Assembly (NCBI GenBank): GCA_964397995.1
Contig: CAYNLG010000042.1
Coordinates: 1-30,785 of the forward strand
DNA length: 30,785 bases
Origin: CAYNLG01 sp964397995
GTDB lineage: Bacteria; Planctomycetota; Phycisphaerae; FEN-1346
Direction of reading: 5' to 3'
The stretch's first letter is position 1, and each line of letters starts with the position of its first letter. Position numbers and translations under genes: made by a program. Below, one piece after another: positions 14,089 through 21,792 of this stretch. The notes below the pieces were generated by a model. The model made no database searches. It was not told the DNA's origin and saw only the letters and a list, made by a program, of their open reading frames with translations.

Positions 14089-15621
14089 ATGGCTTCGGTT
14101 CCGGCGGTTGTGACGGCGATGGCGGTGCCCGGCATGGACGACGGGTTCCCGACCGGCCTTGTCCTACTGGTCCTGCTGCTGGTCATCGTCCTGTTCCTCT
14201 TGATCTTCATCGCGCGGGTCTACCGTCGGTGCCCGTCGAACAAGGTGCTCGTCATCTACGGGAAGACGGGGAAGGGGGCGGCCAAGTGCATCCACGGGGG
14301 GGCGGCCATCGTGTGGCCGCTTATCCAGGCCTGCCGGTATCTGGACCTGGAGCCGTTCGTGGTGCCGATCGACCTGAAGTCGGCCCTGTCGCAGGAAAAC
14401 ATCCGCGTGTCGGTGCCGACGACCGTGACGGCGGCCATCTCGAACGAGCCGGCCCTGATGACCAACGCGGCCTACCGCCTCCTGGCGATGAGCCGCGAGG
14501 AGATCGAGCGCCAGGCCGAGGACATCATCCTCGGGCAGATGCGTGCGGTCATCGCGACGATGAAGATCGAGGAGATCAACCGCGACCGGCAGGCCTTCAT
14601 GAGCAAGGTCAACGAGGCGGTCTCGGGCGAGCTCGAGAAGATCGGCCTGGCGGTCATCAACGTCAACATCAAGGACATCACGGACGAGAGCGGCTACATC
14701 GAGGCCATCGGCCGCAAGGCCGCCGCCGAGGTCATCAACCAGGCCGAGATCGACGTGGCCGAGCAGGAACGGCGCGGCAAGACGGGCGTGGCGGAGCGGG
14801 AGCGTGATCGGCGCAAGGCCGTGTCGGCCGCCAACGCCGAGGCCACCATCGGCGAGGCCAGCGCCGACCGCGACCGCCGCCGCCAGGTTGCCGGCCTCGA
14901 CGCCGAGGCCGTCGAAGCCGAGGCCGTCGCGAACGCCAAGAAGGCCCAGTACGTGGCGGGCCAGCGGGTGGCGGAGCAGGAGGCGCGCGAGAAGAGCGAG
15001 TCGGCCTCCCGCGAGGCCGACGGCGGCATCCGCGTGGCCGAGGAGAACGCCCAGCGCGAGGCCGAGCTCGCCCGGGCCCAGCGCGAGGAGGCCCGCCTCC
15101 GGGCCGAGCGCATCGTCCCGGCCGAGGCCGAGCGCGAGCAGATCGTCATCCAGTCCGACGCCGAGAAGCAGAAACGCCAGCTCGTGGCCGAGGGCGAGGC
15201 CAACGCCGTCCTCGCTCGCATGCGGGCCGAGGCCGAGGGCACCCAGGCCGTCCTCCAAGCCAAGGCCGACGGCTACCGGGCCCTGGTCGAGGGCGCGGCC
15301 CGCGACCCGAAGGCGGCCGCCAGCCTGCTGATCATCGAGAAGTTCGAGGCGATCGCCCGGGTCCAGGCCCAGGCGATCCAGAACCTGCCGCTGGAGAAGG
15401 TCATCGTCTGGGACGGGGGCTCCGGGGCCGGCGGCGACGGGGGTCTGGCGGGCCTCGGCCGCCGCCTCATGGGCACCCTCCCGCCGATGCACCACCTGGC
15501 CAGCATGGTGGGCCTGGATCTGCCGGACTACCTGGGCAGCGTGCACGGGAGCGGGAGCGGCGGAAGCCATCCGCCCGCGCCGCCGGCGCCTCGCCGCGAC
15601 ACGCCGGAGGGCGGGGCCTGA
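14089..15621 (+). CDS. Flotillin-family SPFH membrane scaffold protein
   Basis: The product is 510 residues. ATG at 14089 has AAAGGAG 6 nt upstream and is preferred over an in-frame GTG at 14062. An N-terminal membrane segment (about 23-44, VLLVLLLVIVLFLLIFIA) precedes an SPFH/band-7 domain (CPSNKVLVIYGKTGKGAAKCIHGGAAIVWPLIQ ... IEEINRDRQAFMSKVNEAVSGELEKIGLAVINVNIKDITDESGYIEAIGRKAAAE). A long Glu/Ala/Arg coiled coil covers about 220-400, followed by a conserved LIIEKFEAIARVQAQAIQNLPLEKVIVWDGG segment. The last 80 residues are Gly/Pro-rich and probably disordered. It matches YuaG/FloT-type flotillins, which oligomerise at the inner membrane and recruit signalling and secretion proteins. It ends the run that starts at hisF. 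Confidence 0.92.
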   Translation: MASVPAVVTAMAVPGMDDGFPTGLVLLVLLLVIVLFLLIFIARVYRRCPSNKVLVIYGKTGKGAAKCIHGGAAIVWPLIQACRYLDLEPFVVPIDLKSALSQENIRVSVPTTVTAAISNEPALMTNAAYRLLAMSREEIERQAEDIILGQMRAVIATMKIEEINRDRQAFMSKVNEAVSGELEKIGLAVINVNIKDITDESGYIEAIGRKAAAEVINQAEIDVAEQERRGKTGVAERERDRRKAVSAANAEATIGEASADRDRRRQVAGLDAEAVEAEAVANAKKAQYVAGQRVAEQEAREKSESASREADGGIRVAEENAQREAELARAQREEARLRAERIVPAEAEREQIVIQSDAEKQKRQLVAEGEANAVLARMRAEAEGTQAVLQAKADGYRALVEGAARDPKAAASLLIIEKFEAIARVQAQAIQNLPLEKVIVWDGGSGAGGDGGLAGLGRRLMGTLPPMHHLASMVGLDLPDYLGSVHGSGSGGSHPPAPPAPRRDTPEGGA

Positions 15622-15689
15622 CCGCCGACCCCTCCGAGAGCAGGCCATCCGGCCCGGGCCCCGCGGGGTGCCGGGCCGGCCCCTTGCGC

Positions 15690-15718
15690 TTGCACGGTGT
15701 GCGCGGCCGCGCTAGAAT
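15690..15718 (+). promoter_or_regulatory. Predicted promoter for the PH-domain protein gene
   Basis: TTGCAC (15690-15695), a 17-bp spacer, and TAGAAT (15713-15718). The start is predicted near 15725, 30 nt before the start codon. This is one of the best matches in the window. Confidence 0.7.
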
Positions 15719-15754
15719 GGGCGGCGCCGTTCAGCCCTCAGGGGAGCCGCCGGC

Positions 15755-16402
15755 ATGGTCACCGCATCTGCGCCGCCCCGTCCCGCGCCGGTGCCGCTTG
15801 CGCCCGCGCCGACGCCGCCCGTGCTTCGCGCCCCGACCGGCTCGGGGAACCTGGAAGAGGACCTGCCGCTGCCGGCGCGGATCCTCTCGCCGTCGCTGCT
15901 GCTGCCGGGCGAGGCGGTGCTCTTCGAGCTGAAGCCGAGCCTGTGGTACGCCTTCTTCGTGAGCCTGGCGGTGGCGGCCCCGGGGGCGCTGGTGATGGTG
16001 CTGGCGTACTCGATCGACGTGTTGCCGGAGACGGTGCGGCACTGGGGCGCGGTGCTGGGCGTGTGGGGCGTCGGCCTGGGGTCGGCCTTGGGGCTGCTGG
16101 TGTGGCTGGGGCGGACGTACGTGCTGACGGACCGGCGGGTGCTTAAGCAGAAAGGCCTGCTGAACGTGCAGGTGGAGTGGCTGGGCCTGGAGCACGTGGA
16201 GGCGACGTTCGTGGCGCAGTCGGCGGTGACGCGGCCGCTGGGGCTGGGGACGCTGATCTTCGCCCCGGACGGGCACGGCAACCGGCCGCACCGGCTGACG
16301 TGGGAGTTCGTCCGGCGCCCGAAGGAGGTCCACGGCCACGTGGTCGCCCAGATCGACCGGTGGAAACGGGCCCTGGATGCCGCGAGCGGCAAGGGCGATT
16401 GA
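15755..16402 (+). CDS. Bacterial PH-domain (bPH) membrane protein
   Basis: The product is 215 residues from ATG at 15755, with AGGGGAG about 8 nt upstream. A Pro/Ala-rich N-terminal tail (1-30, probably disordered) is followed by LLPGEAVLFELKPSLWYAFFVSLAVAAPGALVMVLAY, a second membrane segment (WGAVLGVWGVGLGSALGLLVWL), and a soluble domain opening with RTYVLTDRRVLKQKGLLNVQVEWLGLEHVEAT, typical of the YdbS/YdbT bacterial PH family. LGLGTLIFAPDG and the C-terminal PKEVHGHVVAQIDRWKRAL complete it. The domain faces the cytoplasm. The function of this family is not well defined; membrane stress or lipid-related roles have been suggested for relatives. The xseA promoter begins over its stop codon. 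Confidence 0.75.
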   Translation: MVTASAPPRPAPVPLAPAPTPPVLRAPTGSGNLEEDLPLPARILSPSLLLPGEAVLFELKPSLWYAFFVSLAVAAPGALVMVLAYSIDVLPETVRHWGAVLGVWGVGLGSALGLLVWLGRTYVLTDRRVLKQKGLLNVQVEWLGLEHVEATFVAQSAVTRPLGLGTLIFAPDGHGNRPHRLTWEFVRRPKEVHGHVVAQIDRWKRALDAASGKGD

Positions 16403-16427
16403 TTCGCCGCGAGGCGCCCGGTATTCT
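16399..16427 (+). promoter_or_regulatory. Predicted promoter giving a leaderless xseA transcript
   Basis: TTGATT (16399-16404) overlaps the stop codon of the PH-domain gene. A 17-bp spacer leads to TATTCT (16422-16427). The usual 6-7 nt offset places transcription start at or beside the xseA ATG (16434-16436). There is no Shine-Dalgarno sequence between, so translation is probably leaderless. Confidence 0.6.
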
Positions 16428-16433
16428 CGGGCC

Positions 16434-17918
16434 ATGGACGATCGGCCGTTCGACGCCAGTCTGATCCCCGAGCCGGAGCCCGAGGGCCCGGAGACCGTGG
16501 CGGGTCTGACGCGGCGGGTGCGGTCGCTCTTGGAGGTGGAGTTCCCGCGCGTCTGGGTCGTTGGCGAGGTTTCGAACTTCAAGCGCCACGGGTCCGGCCA
16601 CCTCTTCTTCACCCTCAAGGACGCGAAGGCCTCCCTCCGCTGCGTCATGTGGCGCTCGGCCGCCGAACGCTTGCCGCACACCATCACCGACGGCCTGGAG
16701 GTCGAGGCCCGCGGGCGGCTGAGCGTCTTCGACCAGGCCGGCGCCTACCAGCTCTACGCCACCAGCCTGAAGCCGCGCGGCATGGGGGCGCTGGAGGTGG
16801 CGTTCCGGAAGCTGAAGGAGCGACTGGCGGGCGAGGGCCTGTTCGAGGCGGCCCGGAAGCGGCCCTTGCCGCGCTTCCCCCGGCGGATCGGCGTCGTGAC
16901 GAGCCCGACGGGGGCGGCCATTCGGGACATCCTGCACGTCCTCGGCCGCCGCTGGCCCGCCGCCGAGGTCGTCCTCGCCCCGGCCCGCGTCCAAGGGGAG
17001 GGGGCGGCCGCGGAGATCGTCGCGGGCCTGGCGCGCCTCGACCGGCTTGGGTCGATCGACGTGGCGATTGTCGGGCGCGGTGGAGGGAGCCTGGAGGACC
17101 TCTGGGCGTTCAACGAGGAGGCGGTCGCCCGGGCGGTGGCGGCGTGCGGCGTGCCCGTGGTGAGCGCGGTGGGCCACGAGACGGACTTCGCGATCAGCGA
17201 CTTCGTCGCGGACGTCCGGGCGCCGACGCCTTCGGCCGCCGCCGAGACCGTCGTCCCGGACCGGCTGGAGGTGCTGGCGGCGCTGGCGGCCCAGACCGAC
17301 CGGCTGGGGCGCCTGCTGCGGCACCGGCTGGACCGGCTGCGAGACCGGCTGACGCTCGCGGCGCGGGCACGGGCGCTGGCCCATCCGGAAGAGCTGGTCC
17401 TCGCCCGGGCCGAGCGGGTCGAGGCCCTGGCCGGGCGGCTCGGGGCGGGGCTTCGCGAGGCCGGGCACGCGCGGCGGTTGCGGCTGGAGCGGCTGACCGG
17501 CCGCTTGGCCGAGCACGCCCCCCGTGCCACCGTCCAGGCCGCCGCCGCGGCCGTGCGGATGGCGGCGTACCGGTTCCAGGCGGTGGCGCGGCACCAGGTG
17601 GCGGACCGGTGGCGGGCGCGGCTGGAGCGAGCGGCCGGGCGGCTCCAGGACCTGGCGCCGGCGCGGGTGCTGGCGCGCGGCTACAGCCGGACGGTGCTCG
17701 CGCGGACCGGGGCGACGCTGACGCGGGCGGCGGACGTGCGGCCGGGGGACGTGCTGCGGACGCACCTGGCCGAGGGCCGCGTCATCAGCCGCGCCGACGC
17801 CGCGGACGGCGAGGCCCCGTCCCCCGCGGCGCCGCCGGAGACGCGGGCGCCGGCGCGACAGCGGCGCACGCCGAAGGACGCGGGCGGCGACACGCCCACC
17901 CTCTTTGAGACCGAGTGA
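16434..17918 (+). CDS. xseA: Exodeoxyribonuclease VII large subunit
   Basis: The product is 494 residues. ATG at 16434 gives MDDRPFDASLIPEPE, just ahead of the OB-fold domain (LTRRVRSLLEVEFPRVWVVGEVSNFKRHGSGHLFFTLKDAKASLRCVMW). The catalytic core follows: FPRRIGVVTSPTGAAIRDILHVLGRRWP, VDVAIVGRGGGSLEDLWAFNEEAVARAV and VSAVGHETDFAISDFVADVRAPTPSAAAE, all hallmark XseA segments. After a long Arg/Leu-rich helical region, the C-terminal ARVLARGYSRTVL...GATLTRAADVRPGDVLRTHLAEGRV is also standard. With XseB it forms the cytoplasmic single-strand exonuclease VII used in mismatch and crosslink repair. xseB follows directly. The likely leaderless start is the only oddity. Confidence 0.95.
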   Translation: MDDRPFDASLIPEPEPEGPETVAGLTRRVRSLLEVEFPRVWVVGEVSNFKRHGSGHLFFTLKDAKASLRCVMWRSAAERLPHTITDGLEVEARGRLSVFDQAGAYQLYATSLKPRGMGALEVAFRKLKERLAGEGLFEAARKRPLPRFPRRIGVVTSPTGAAIRDILHVLGRRWPAAEVVLAPARVQGEGAAAEIVAGLARLDRLGSIDVAIVGRGGGSLEDLWAFNEEAVARAVAACGVPVVSAVGHETDFAISDFVADVRAPTPSAAAETVVPDRLEVLAALAAQTDRLGRLLRHRLDRLRDRLTLAARARALAHPEELVLARAERVEALAGRLGAGLREAGHARRLRLERLTGRLAEHAPRATVQAAAAAVRMAAYRFQAVARHQVADRWRARLERAAGRLQDLAPARVLARGYSRTVLARTGATLTRAADVRPGDVLRTHLAEGRVISRADAADGEAPSPAAPPETRAPARQRRTPKDAGGDTPTLFETE

Positions 17919-17941
17919 CCCGAGCGACGGACGAGGACGCC

Positions 17942-18214
17942 ATGGCCAAACGCAAGCAGACGAAACAGGACGAGGCGACGCCGACCTTCGAGGACCGGCT
18001 CGGGCGGCTGGAGGCGATTGTCGAGCGGCTGGAATCGGGCGAGGCCGGCCTCGACGAGAGCCTCGCGCTCTACGCCGAGGGGGCCGCCCTCGTCAAGGCC
18101 TGCCGCACGGTCCTCGAGGAGGCCGAGCAGAAGATCACCACGCTGACCGAGGAGGCGGGGCGGCTGAAGGAGACGCCGCTGGAGGCGCCGGCCGCGGACG
18201 CCGACGAGGCCTAG
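17942..18214 (+). CDS. xseB: Exodeoxyribonuclease VII small subunit
   Basis: The product is 90 residues. The conserved core TFEDRLGRLEAIVERLESGEAGLDESLALYAEGAALVKACRTVLEEAEQKI is the diagnostic XseB coiled-coil hairpin, which wraps the helical arm of XseA in the exonuclease VII complex. ATG at 17942 (GAGGAC upstream) gives a Lys-rich N-terminus. An in-frame GTG at 17915 that overlaps the xseA stop as GTGA is an alternative and would add nine residues. The C-terminus is a short Pro/Ala tail. It is cotranscribed with xseA and ends 9 bp from the convergent rnr stop codon. Confidence 0.93.
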   Translation: MAKRKQTKQDEATPTFEDRLGRLEAIVERLESGEAGLDESLALYAEGAALVKACRTVLEEAEQKITTLTEEAGRLKETPLEAPAADADEA

Positions 18215-18223
18215 GCCGCCCCC

Positions 18224-20545
18224 TCAGCGGCGTTTACGTTTGGCGGCCTTGCGGCGGGCCTTGCCGGCGCCCTGGGGCTTGCCCGTCGGAGCGGCGCCCT
18301 TGGGGCTGGGCTTTTTCATGCCCTTCTTCGGGGCCGCCTTCGCGTCCTTGGTCGCGGTTTTCTTGCGGCGGCGCTCGTCCTCGACCGGCTCCAGGTCCAG
18401 CTTCCGCCGCGCAATGTCCACGGCCGCGATCCGGACCTGGAGCGGCGTGCCGACGCGGAGGGTGCGGCCCTTTCGGGAGCCGACGAGGGCCCATTTGCGC
18501 TTGTCGAAGCGATAATGATCGTCCGTTAGCCGCGACACATGCACCAAGCCGTCGATCAGCAGCTCGGGAATCTCGACGAAAAGGCCGAACGCCTGGACGC
18601 CCGTGATGACGCCGGAGAAGGTCTCGCCGAGCTTGCCCTGGAGGTACTCCAGGAGCTTGACCTTGGTGAGTTCGCGTTCGGCGCCCTCGGCGCGGCGTTC
18701 GGTGACGTTGCAGTGGCGGGCGACCTCGACGAGGCCCTCGCCGGGCGCGGGCGCCTTGCCGCCCCCGCGCTTCTTGCGCCGGCCGCCCTTCTTGGCCTTC
18801 AGCTTGCCCTTGACGGCGGCGTCGACCTTGCGGTGGACGAGCAGGTCGGGATAGCGGCGGATGGGCGAGGTGAAGTGGCAGTAAGCCTCGGAGCCGAGGG
18901 CGAAGTGGCCTTCCAGGGCGGGGCTGTACTCGGCCCGCTTCAGGCTCCGCAGCACCGCCAGGTGGATACCGTACGCCTCCGGCTTGCCGCGCACCGCGTC
19001 CACCAGCCGCTGCAGCTCGAACCGGTCGGTCGGGTCCTTCAGCTTGTAGCCGGAGCTGGTGGCAAAGTGCTTGAGGTCCTCGGCGGCCTCGGCGTCGGGC
19101 TCCGGGTGGACGCGGCGCAGGATGGGCGCCCCGAGGGCCTCCATGCGCGCCGCCACCGCCTCGTTGGCCGCCACCATGAACATCTCGATGATCTTGTGGC
19201 TGTAGCTGGTGTCTTCCGGGTGAGCGCCGACGACGCGGCCATCGTCGTCGAACTCGAGCTCGACCTCCGGCAGCTCCAGCTCCATGTAGCCGAGGGCCTT
19301 GCGGCGGTCGTGGAGGGCGCGGGCGAGCCGGTCCATGCGCGTGAGCAGGTCGACGACCTCCGGCGCGAGGCCCCCGGTCTCGCCTTCCAGGGCGGCCGTG
19401 GCCTCCCTGTACGTGAGGCGCTTGGCGCTGCGGATGACGGTGTTGGCGAGTTCGACGTCGAGGAGCTCGCCGTCGGCGGCCAGGCGCATCAGGACGCTCT
19501 TGGTGAGCCGCGTCCGCCCTTCCTGGAGGCTGCAAACGCCGTTGGAGAGGGTCTGCGGCAGCATCGGCAGGACCGTCGTCGGCAGGTACACGCTCGTGCC
19601 GCGCTCCCGCGCCTCGGTGTCCAAGGCCGAGCCTTCCTCGACGAAGAAGGCCACGTCGGCGATGTGGATGCCGAGGGTCCAGATGCCGTCGCCGGCGCGC
19701 GTGAGGCTGATGGCGTCGTCGAAATCGCGAGCGTCCTCCGGGTCGATGGTGATGATGAGCTCGCCGGTGAGGTCGCGGCGGCCGTCGAGGGCGGCGTCGT
19801 TGAGGCGGGCAGTCGCGCGGCGGGCCTCGTCCATCACCTCGTCGGCGAAGTCGTCGGGGAGCTCGAACTGGCGGATCACCGCGAGCGTGTCGACGCCCGG
19901 GTCGCCCCGGTGGCCCAGGACCTCGGTGATGACGGCCTGACCCGGGTCGCCGCGCAGCCCGTAGGAGAGGACCTCGAAGACGACCTTGTCCTTGGGCTTC
20001 GCCCCGGCGGAGCGGGCGTCGGGGACGTCGAAGTCTTCGTGCAGGATGCCGCCGTCCGGCCGGACGACCGGCCCGGCCTGGGTCTCGTAGAACGTACCGA
20101 CGAACTGCGTCGTGCCGCGCTGGAGCACCTCCAGCAGGTGCCCCGCGTAGCCGCGCTTGTCCTTGCGGTCGACCTTGGCGAGGACGGTGTCGCCGGTGAC
20201 GGCGTTGAGGCGTTTGTCGGCGGGGATGAAGACGTCCTCGTCGCCGCTGGGGCCGCCCGGCTCGTCGGGGATGACGAAACCGAAGCCGCCGGCGGCCTGG
20301 CTGAAGCGGCCGACGACGGTGTTGCCGGGGGGCTTCTCGCGCTTCGGCGTGGGCTTGCCGGGGGGGACGATCTGGCCGCGCGGCCCGATGGCGAGTTCGC
20401 CGTCGCGGATGAGCCGCTTGACGAGGGTGCGGAACTCGCCGTAGTCCTCCTCGGCCACGTCGAAGAACCGTGCGAGCCGCCGCGTGCGCAGCGGCCGGTA
20501 GCGGTGGGAGTGGATCAGGTTCAGGATCGCCTGGCGCGTGGTCAT
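18224..20545 (-). CDS. rnr: Ribonuclease R (3'-5' exoribonuclease, RNase II/RNB family)
   Basis: The product is 773 residues from ATG at 20545, with GAGG just upstream. The N-terminal helix-turn-helix-like domain (RQAILNLIHSHRYRPLRTRRLARFF) precedes cold-shock-type OB domains (GNTVVGRFSQAAGGFGFVIPDE, DEDVFIPADKRLNAVTGDTVLAKV). The RNB catalytic domain has the metal-binding ITIDPEDARDFDDAISL signature, then LGIHIADVAFFVEEGSALDTEARERGTSVYLP and HFTSPIRRYPDLLVHR. An S1 domain (LGETFSGVITGVQAFGLFVEI) and a very basic Lys/Arg/Ala-rich tail (last 50 residues) close it. RNase R degrades structured RNA and works in RNA quality control; the tail is expected to aid RNA or ribosome binding. It converges with xseB and diverges from the YlbF-family gene. 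Confidence 0.95.
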   Translation of the reverse strand: MTTRQAILNLIHSHRYRPLRTRRLARFFDVAEEDYGEFRTLVKRLIRDGELAIGPRGQIVPPGKPTPKREKPPGNTVVGRFSQAAGGFGFVIPDEPGGPSGDEDVFIPADKRLNAVTGDTVLAKVDRKDKRGYAGHLLEVLQRGTTQFVGTFYETQAGPVVRPDGGILHEDFDVPDARSAGAKPKDKVVFEVLSYGLRGDPGQAVITEVLGHRGDPGVDTLAVIRQFELPDDFADEVMDEARRATARLNDAALDGRRDLTGELIITIDPEDARDFDDAISLTRAGDGIWTLGIHIADVAFFVEEGSALDTEARERGTSVYLPTTVLPMLPQTLSNGVCSLQEGRTRLTKSVLMRLAADGELLDVELANTVIRSAKRLTYREATAALEGETGGLAPEVVDLLTRMDRLARALHDRRKALGYMELELPEVELEFDDDGRVVGAHPEDTSYSHKIIEMFMVAANEAVAARMEALGAPILRRVHPEPDAEAAEDLKHFATSSGYKLKDPTDRFELQRLVDAVRGKPEAYGIHLAVLRSLKRAEYSPALEGHFALGSEAYCHFTSPIRRYPDLLVHRKVDAAVKGKLKAKKGGRRKKRGGGKAPAPGEGLVEVARHCNVTERRAEGAERELTKVKLLEYLQGKLGETFSGVITGVQAFGLFVEIPELLIDGLVHVSRLTDDHYRFDKRKWALVGSRKGRTLRVGTPLQVRIAAVDIARRKLDLEPVEDERRRKKTATKDAKAAPKKGMKKPSPKGAAPTGKPQGAGKARRKAAKRKRR

Positions 20546-20571
20546 GAGGCCCTCGGGTCCGGGTCGGATGC

Positions 20572-20600
20572 AGTATAGGGGGGGGGGAGGCATCCTGCAA
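20572..20600 (-). promoter_or_regulatory. Predicted rnr promoter
   Basis: Read on the minus strand: TTGCAG (20600-20595), a 17-bp spacer containing a C8 run, and TATACT (20577-20572). Transcription should begin near 20565, 20 nt before the rnr start codon. Confidence 0.65.
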
Positions 20601-20605
20601 CGCGC

Positions 20606-20634
20606 TTGCGTCGCGGGCGGGGGGGGCGTACGGT
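20606..20634 (+). promoter_or_regulatory. Predicted promoter for the YlbF-family gene
   Basis: TTGCGT (20606-20611), a 17-bp spacer, and TACGGT (20629-20634). Its -35 box is only 5 bp from the -35 box of the divergent rnr promoter (20595-20600). The predicted start is near 20641, 20 nt before the gene. Confidence 0.55.
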
Positions 20635-20660
20635 GAAGGCGACCCCTCAAGGAGACCCCG

Positions 20661-21041
20661 ATGGCCGACTCGTCGATGGACCCGATCCTGGCCCGTGCCC
20701 GCGACCTGGGCGAGGCGCTCGGCGCGCATCCCCGCTTCAAGGCGTACGTCGAGGCCAGCCAGGCCCTGCAGGACGATGCGGCCGCGCGCGAGGCCCTGGA
20801 GGCGTACAACGAGGCGGCGCGCGGCATCGCCGAGAAGGAGCAGCAGGGGCAACCCGTCGAGCCAGCCAAGAAACAGGCGATGGAAACGAAGCGGTCGGCG
20901 GTGGCGTCGAACCCGACCGTGAAGCAGTTCATGCAGGCCCAGGCGAACTACGCGGAGTTGATGCGCCGCGTCAACGACGCCATCTACGGCCGCCTGGCCC
21001 CGCCGGAGGCGCCGCCGGAGGCCGCGCCCGGCCAGGGGTGA
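20661..21041 (+). CDS. YlbF/YmcA (Com_YlbF) family protein
   Basis: The product is 126 residues from ATG at 20661, with AAGGAGA 5 nt upstream. It is all-helical: ILARARDLGEALGAHPRFKAYVEASQALQDDAAAREALEAYNEAARGIAEKEQQGQPVEPAKKQAMETKRSAVASNPTVKQFMQAQANYAELMRRVNDAI. The pattern (a leading helix with HPRFKAY, D-AREAL-Y, the short GQP linker, and a final N-YAELM-RVN-I helix) matches the YlbF/YmcA family. In Bacillus, YlbF, YmcA and YaaT act with RNase Y on mRNA maturation. The neighbouring rnr gene makes an RNA-processing role here attractive but unproven. The C-terminal 15 residues are Pro/Ala-rich and variable. Confidence 0.85.
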   Translation: MADSSMDPILARARDLGEALGAHPRFKAYVEASQALQDDAAAREALEAYNEAARGIAEKEQQGQPVEPAKKQAMETKRSAVASNPTVKQFMQAQANYAELMRRVNDAIYGRLAPPEAPPEAAPGQG

Positions 21042-21120
21042 GCGGCACGGGCCGGGGCGGCATAGCGGCCGCTCGTTTGGGGGGACCGCACGCCCTGGCG
21101 CGTCCAGGGGGCGACGTACC

Positions 21121-21516
21121 CTATCCCCACCCGCCCGACGCGAGGCGCGTGTTGTACGCCTCGTGCGAGAGCACCTCGAGGAACCGGAGCCGGCCGTCGC
21201 CGTCGGTCGCGATCAGCCGATAATGCTGCCCCAGCGGGATCGTAATCACCTCCCGCTGCCCCATGTTCGTCAGCCGCTTGCCCCGCAGGTCCATGTAAGG
21301 CCGGCCCGCGTCGAGGGCCGCGATGACGCCGAGGGCCTTCTCGGCGACGTCGCGGGGCACCTGGTCGAGGGCGACGGGCGCGGCCGCCAGGCGGGCCGCC
21401 CACGCCGTCTTGGCCGCCTCCGTCTCCCGGGCGGCCTTCGCTTCCGTGGCGCACCGGTGGCAGTATCGGCCCTTGCCCACGTGCCCACAGGGGAATCGCT
21501 TCTTGCGTCCGGCCAT
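21121..21516 (-). CDS. Zinc-ribbon protein with RelE/ParE-like C-terminal domain
   Basis: The product is 131 residues. ATG at 21516 has GAGGGG 7 nt upstream and removes an eight-residue extension. The N-terminus KKRFPCGHVGKGRYCHRC (C10, H12, C19, C22) is a compact zinc-binding motif of the CGH...CHRC type. After an Ala-rich helical linker, the C-terminal part (VPRDVAEKALGVIAALDAGRPYMDLRGKRLTNMGQREVITIPLGQHYRLIATDGDGRLRFLEVLSHEAYNTR) has the helix-strand pattern and the final LEVLSHEAYN of RelE/ParE-superfamily toxins. If it is a toxin it would be an RNase or gyrase inhibitor, but no antitoxin gene is adjacent. It could instead be a domesticated RNA-binding protein. It converges with the YlbF-family gene. 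Confidence 0.65.
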   Translation of the reverse strand: MAGRKKRFPCGHVGKGRYCHRCATEAKAARETEAAKTAWAARLAAAPVALDQVPRDVAEKALGVIAALDAGRPYMDLRGKRLTNMGQREVITIPLGQHYRLIATDGDGRLRFLEVLSHEAYNTRLASGGWG

Positions 21517-21719
21517 CCCGCACCCCTCTGCCCCTTGCACCCAGGGTGCGCGGGGAGCCGCCGGAAAGCAAGGTCCCGCCGCGGCACGCCGCTGCGCGGC
21601 CGCGGGGGGCGCGGCGTCGGTCGAGGCGAAACGGAGGCTGCTGGTGTTCTTCGCCGACGTGCCGGCGGGCGGGGCCCCGGTGCGGCGGCGCGGCCGAGCG
21701 CGGTCGCCTCCTTAAACGG

Positions 21720-21748
21720 TTGGCGGGCGGGGGCGAACCGGCTATTCT
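21720..21748 (+). promoter_or_regulatory. Predicted promoter for the sulfatase gene
   Basis: TTGGCG (21720-21725), a 17-bp spacer, and TATTCT (21743-21748). The predicted start is near 21755, 38 nt before the start codon. Apart from this promoter, 21517-21792 shows only a short palindrome (GCACCC-A-GGGTGC, 21537-21549). Confidence 0.6.
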
Positions 21749-21792
21749 CCGGGGGCACGTCCGCTGCGCCGGATGGAAAGGAAGAAGCCGCC

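Noticed and set aside
18539..20578. Very long plus-strand open frame opposite rnr
   Set aside because: It is the antisense shadow of rnr, which has full domain motifs, a promoter and a ribosome binding site. The frame stays open only because of high GC.
21088..21115. Hairpin (CGCCCTGG...CCAGGGGGCG) between the convergent YlbF-family and zinc-ribbon genes
   Set aside because: The stem is bulged and no T-run follows on either strand. It may still slow polymerase, but a terminator cannot be supported.
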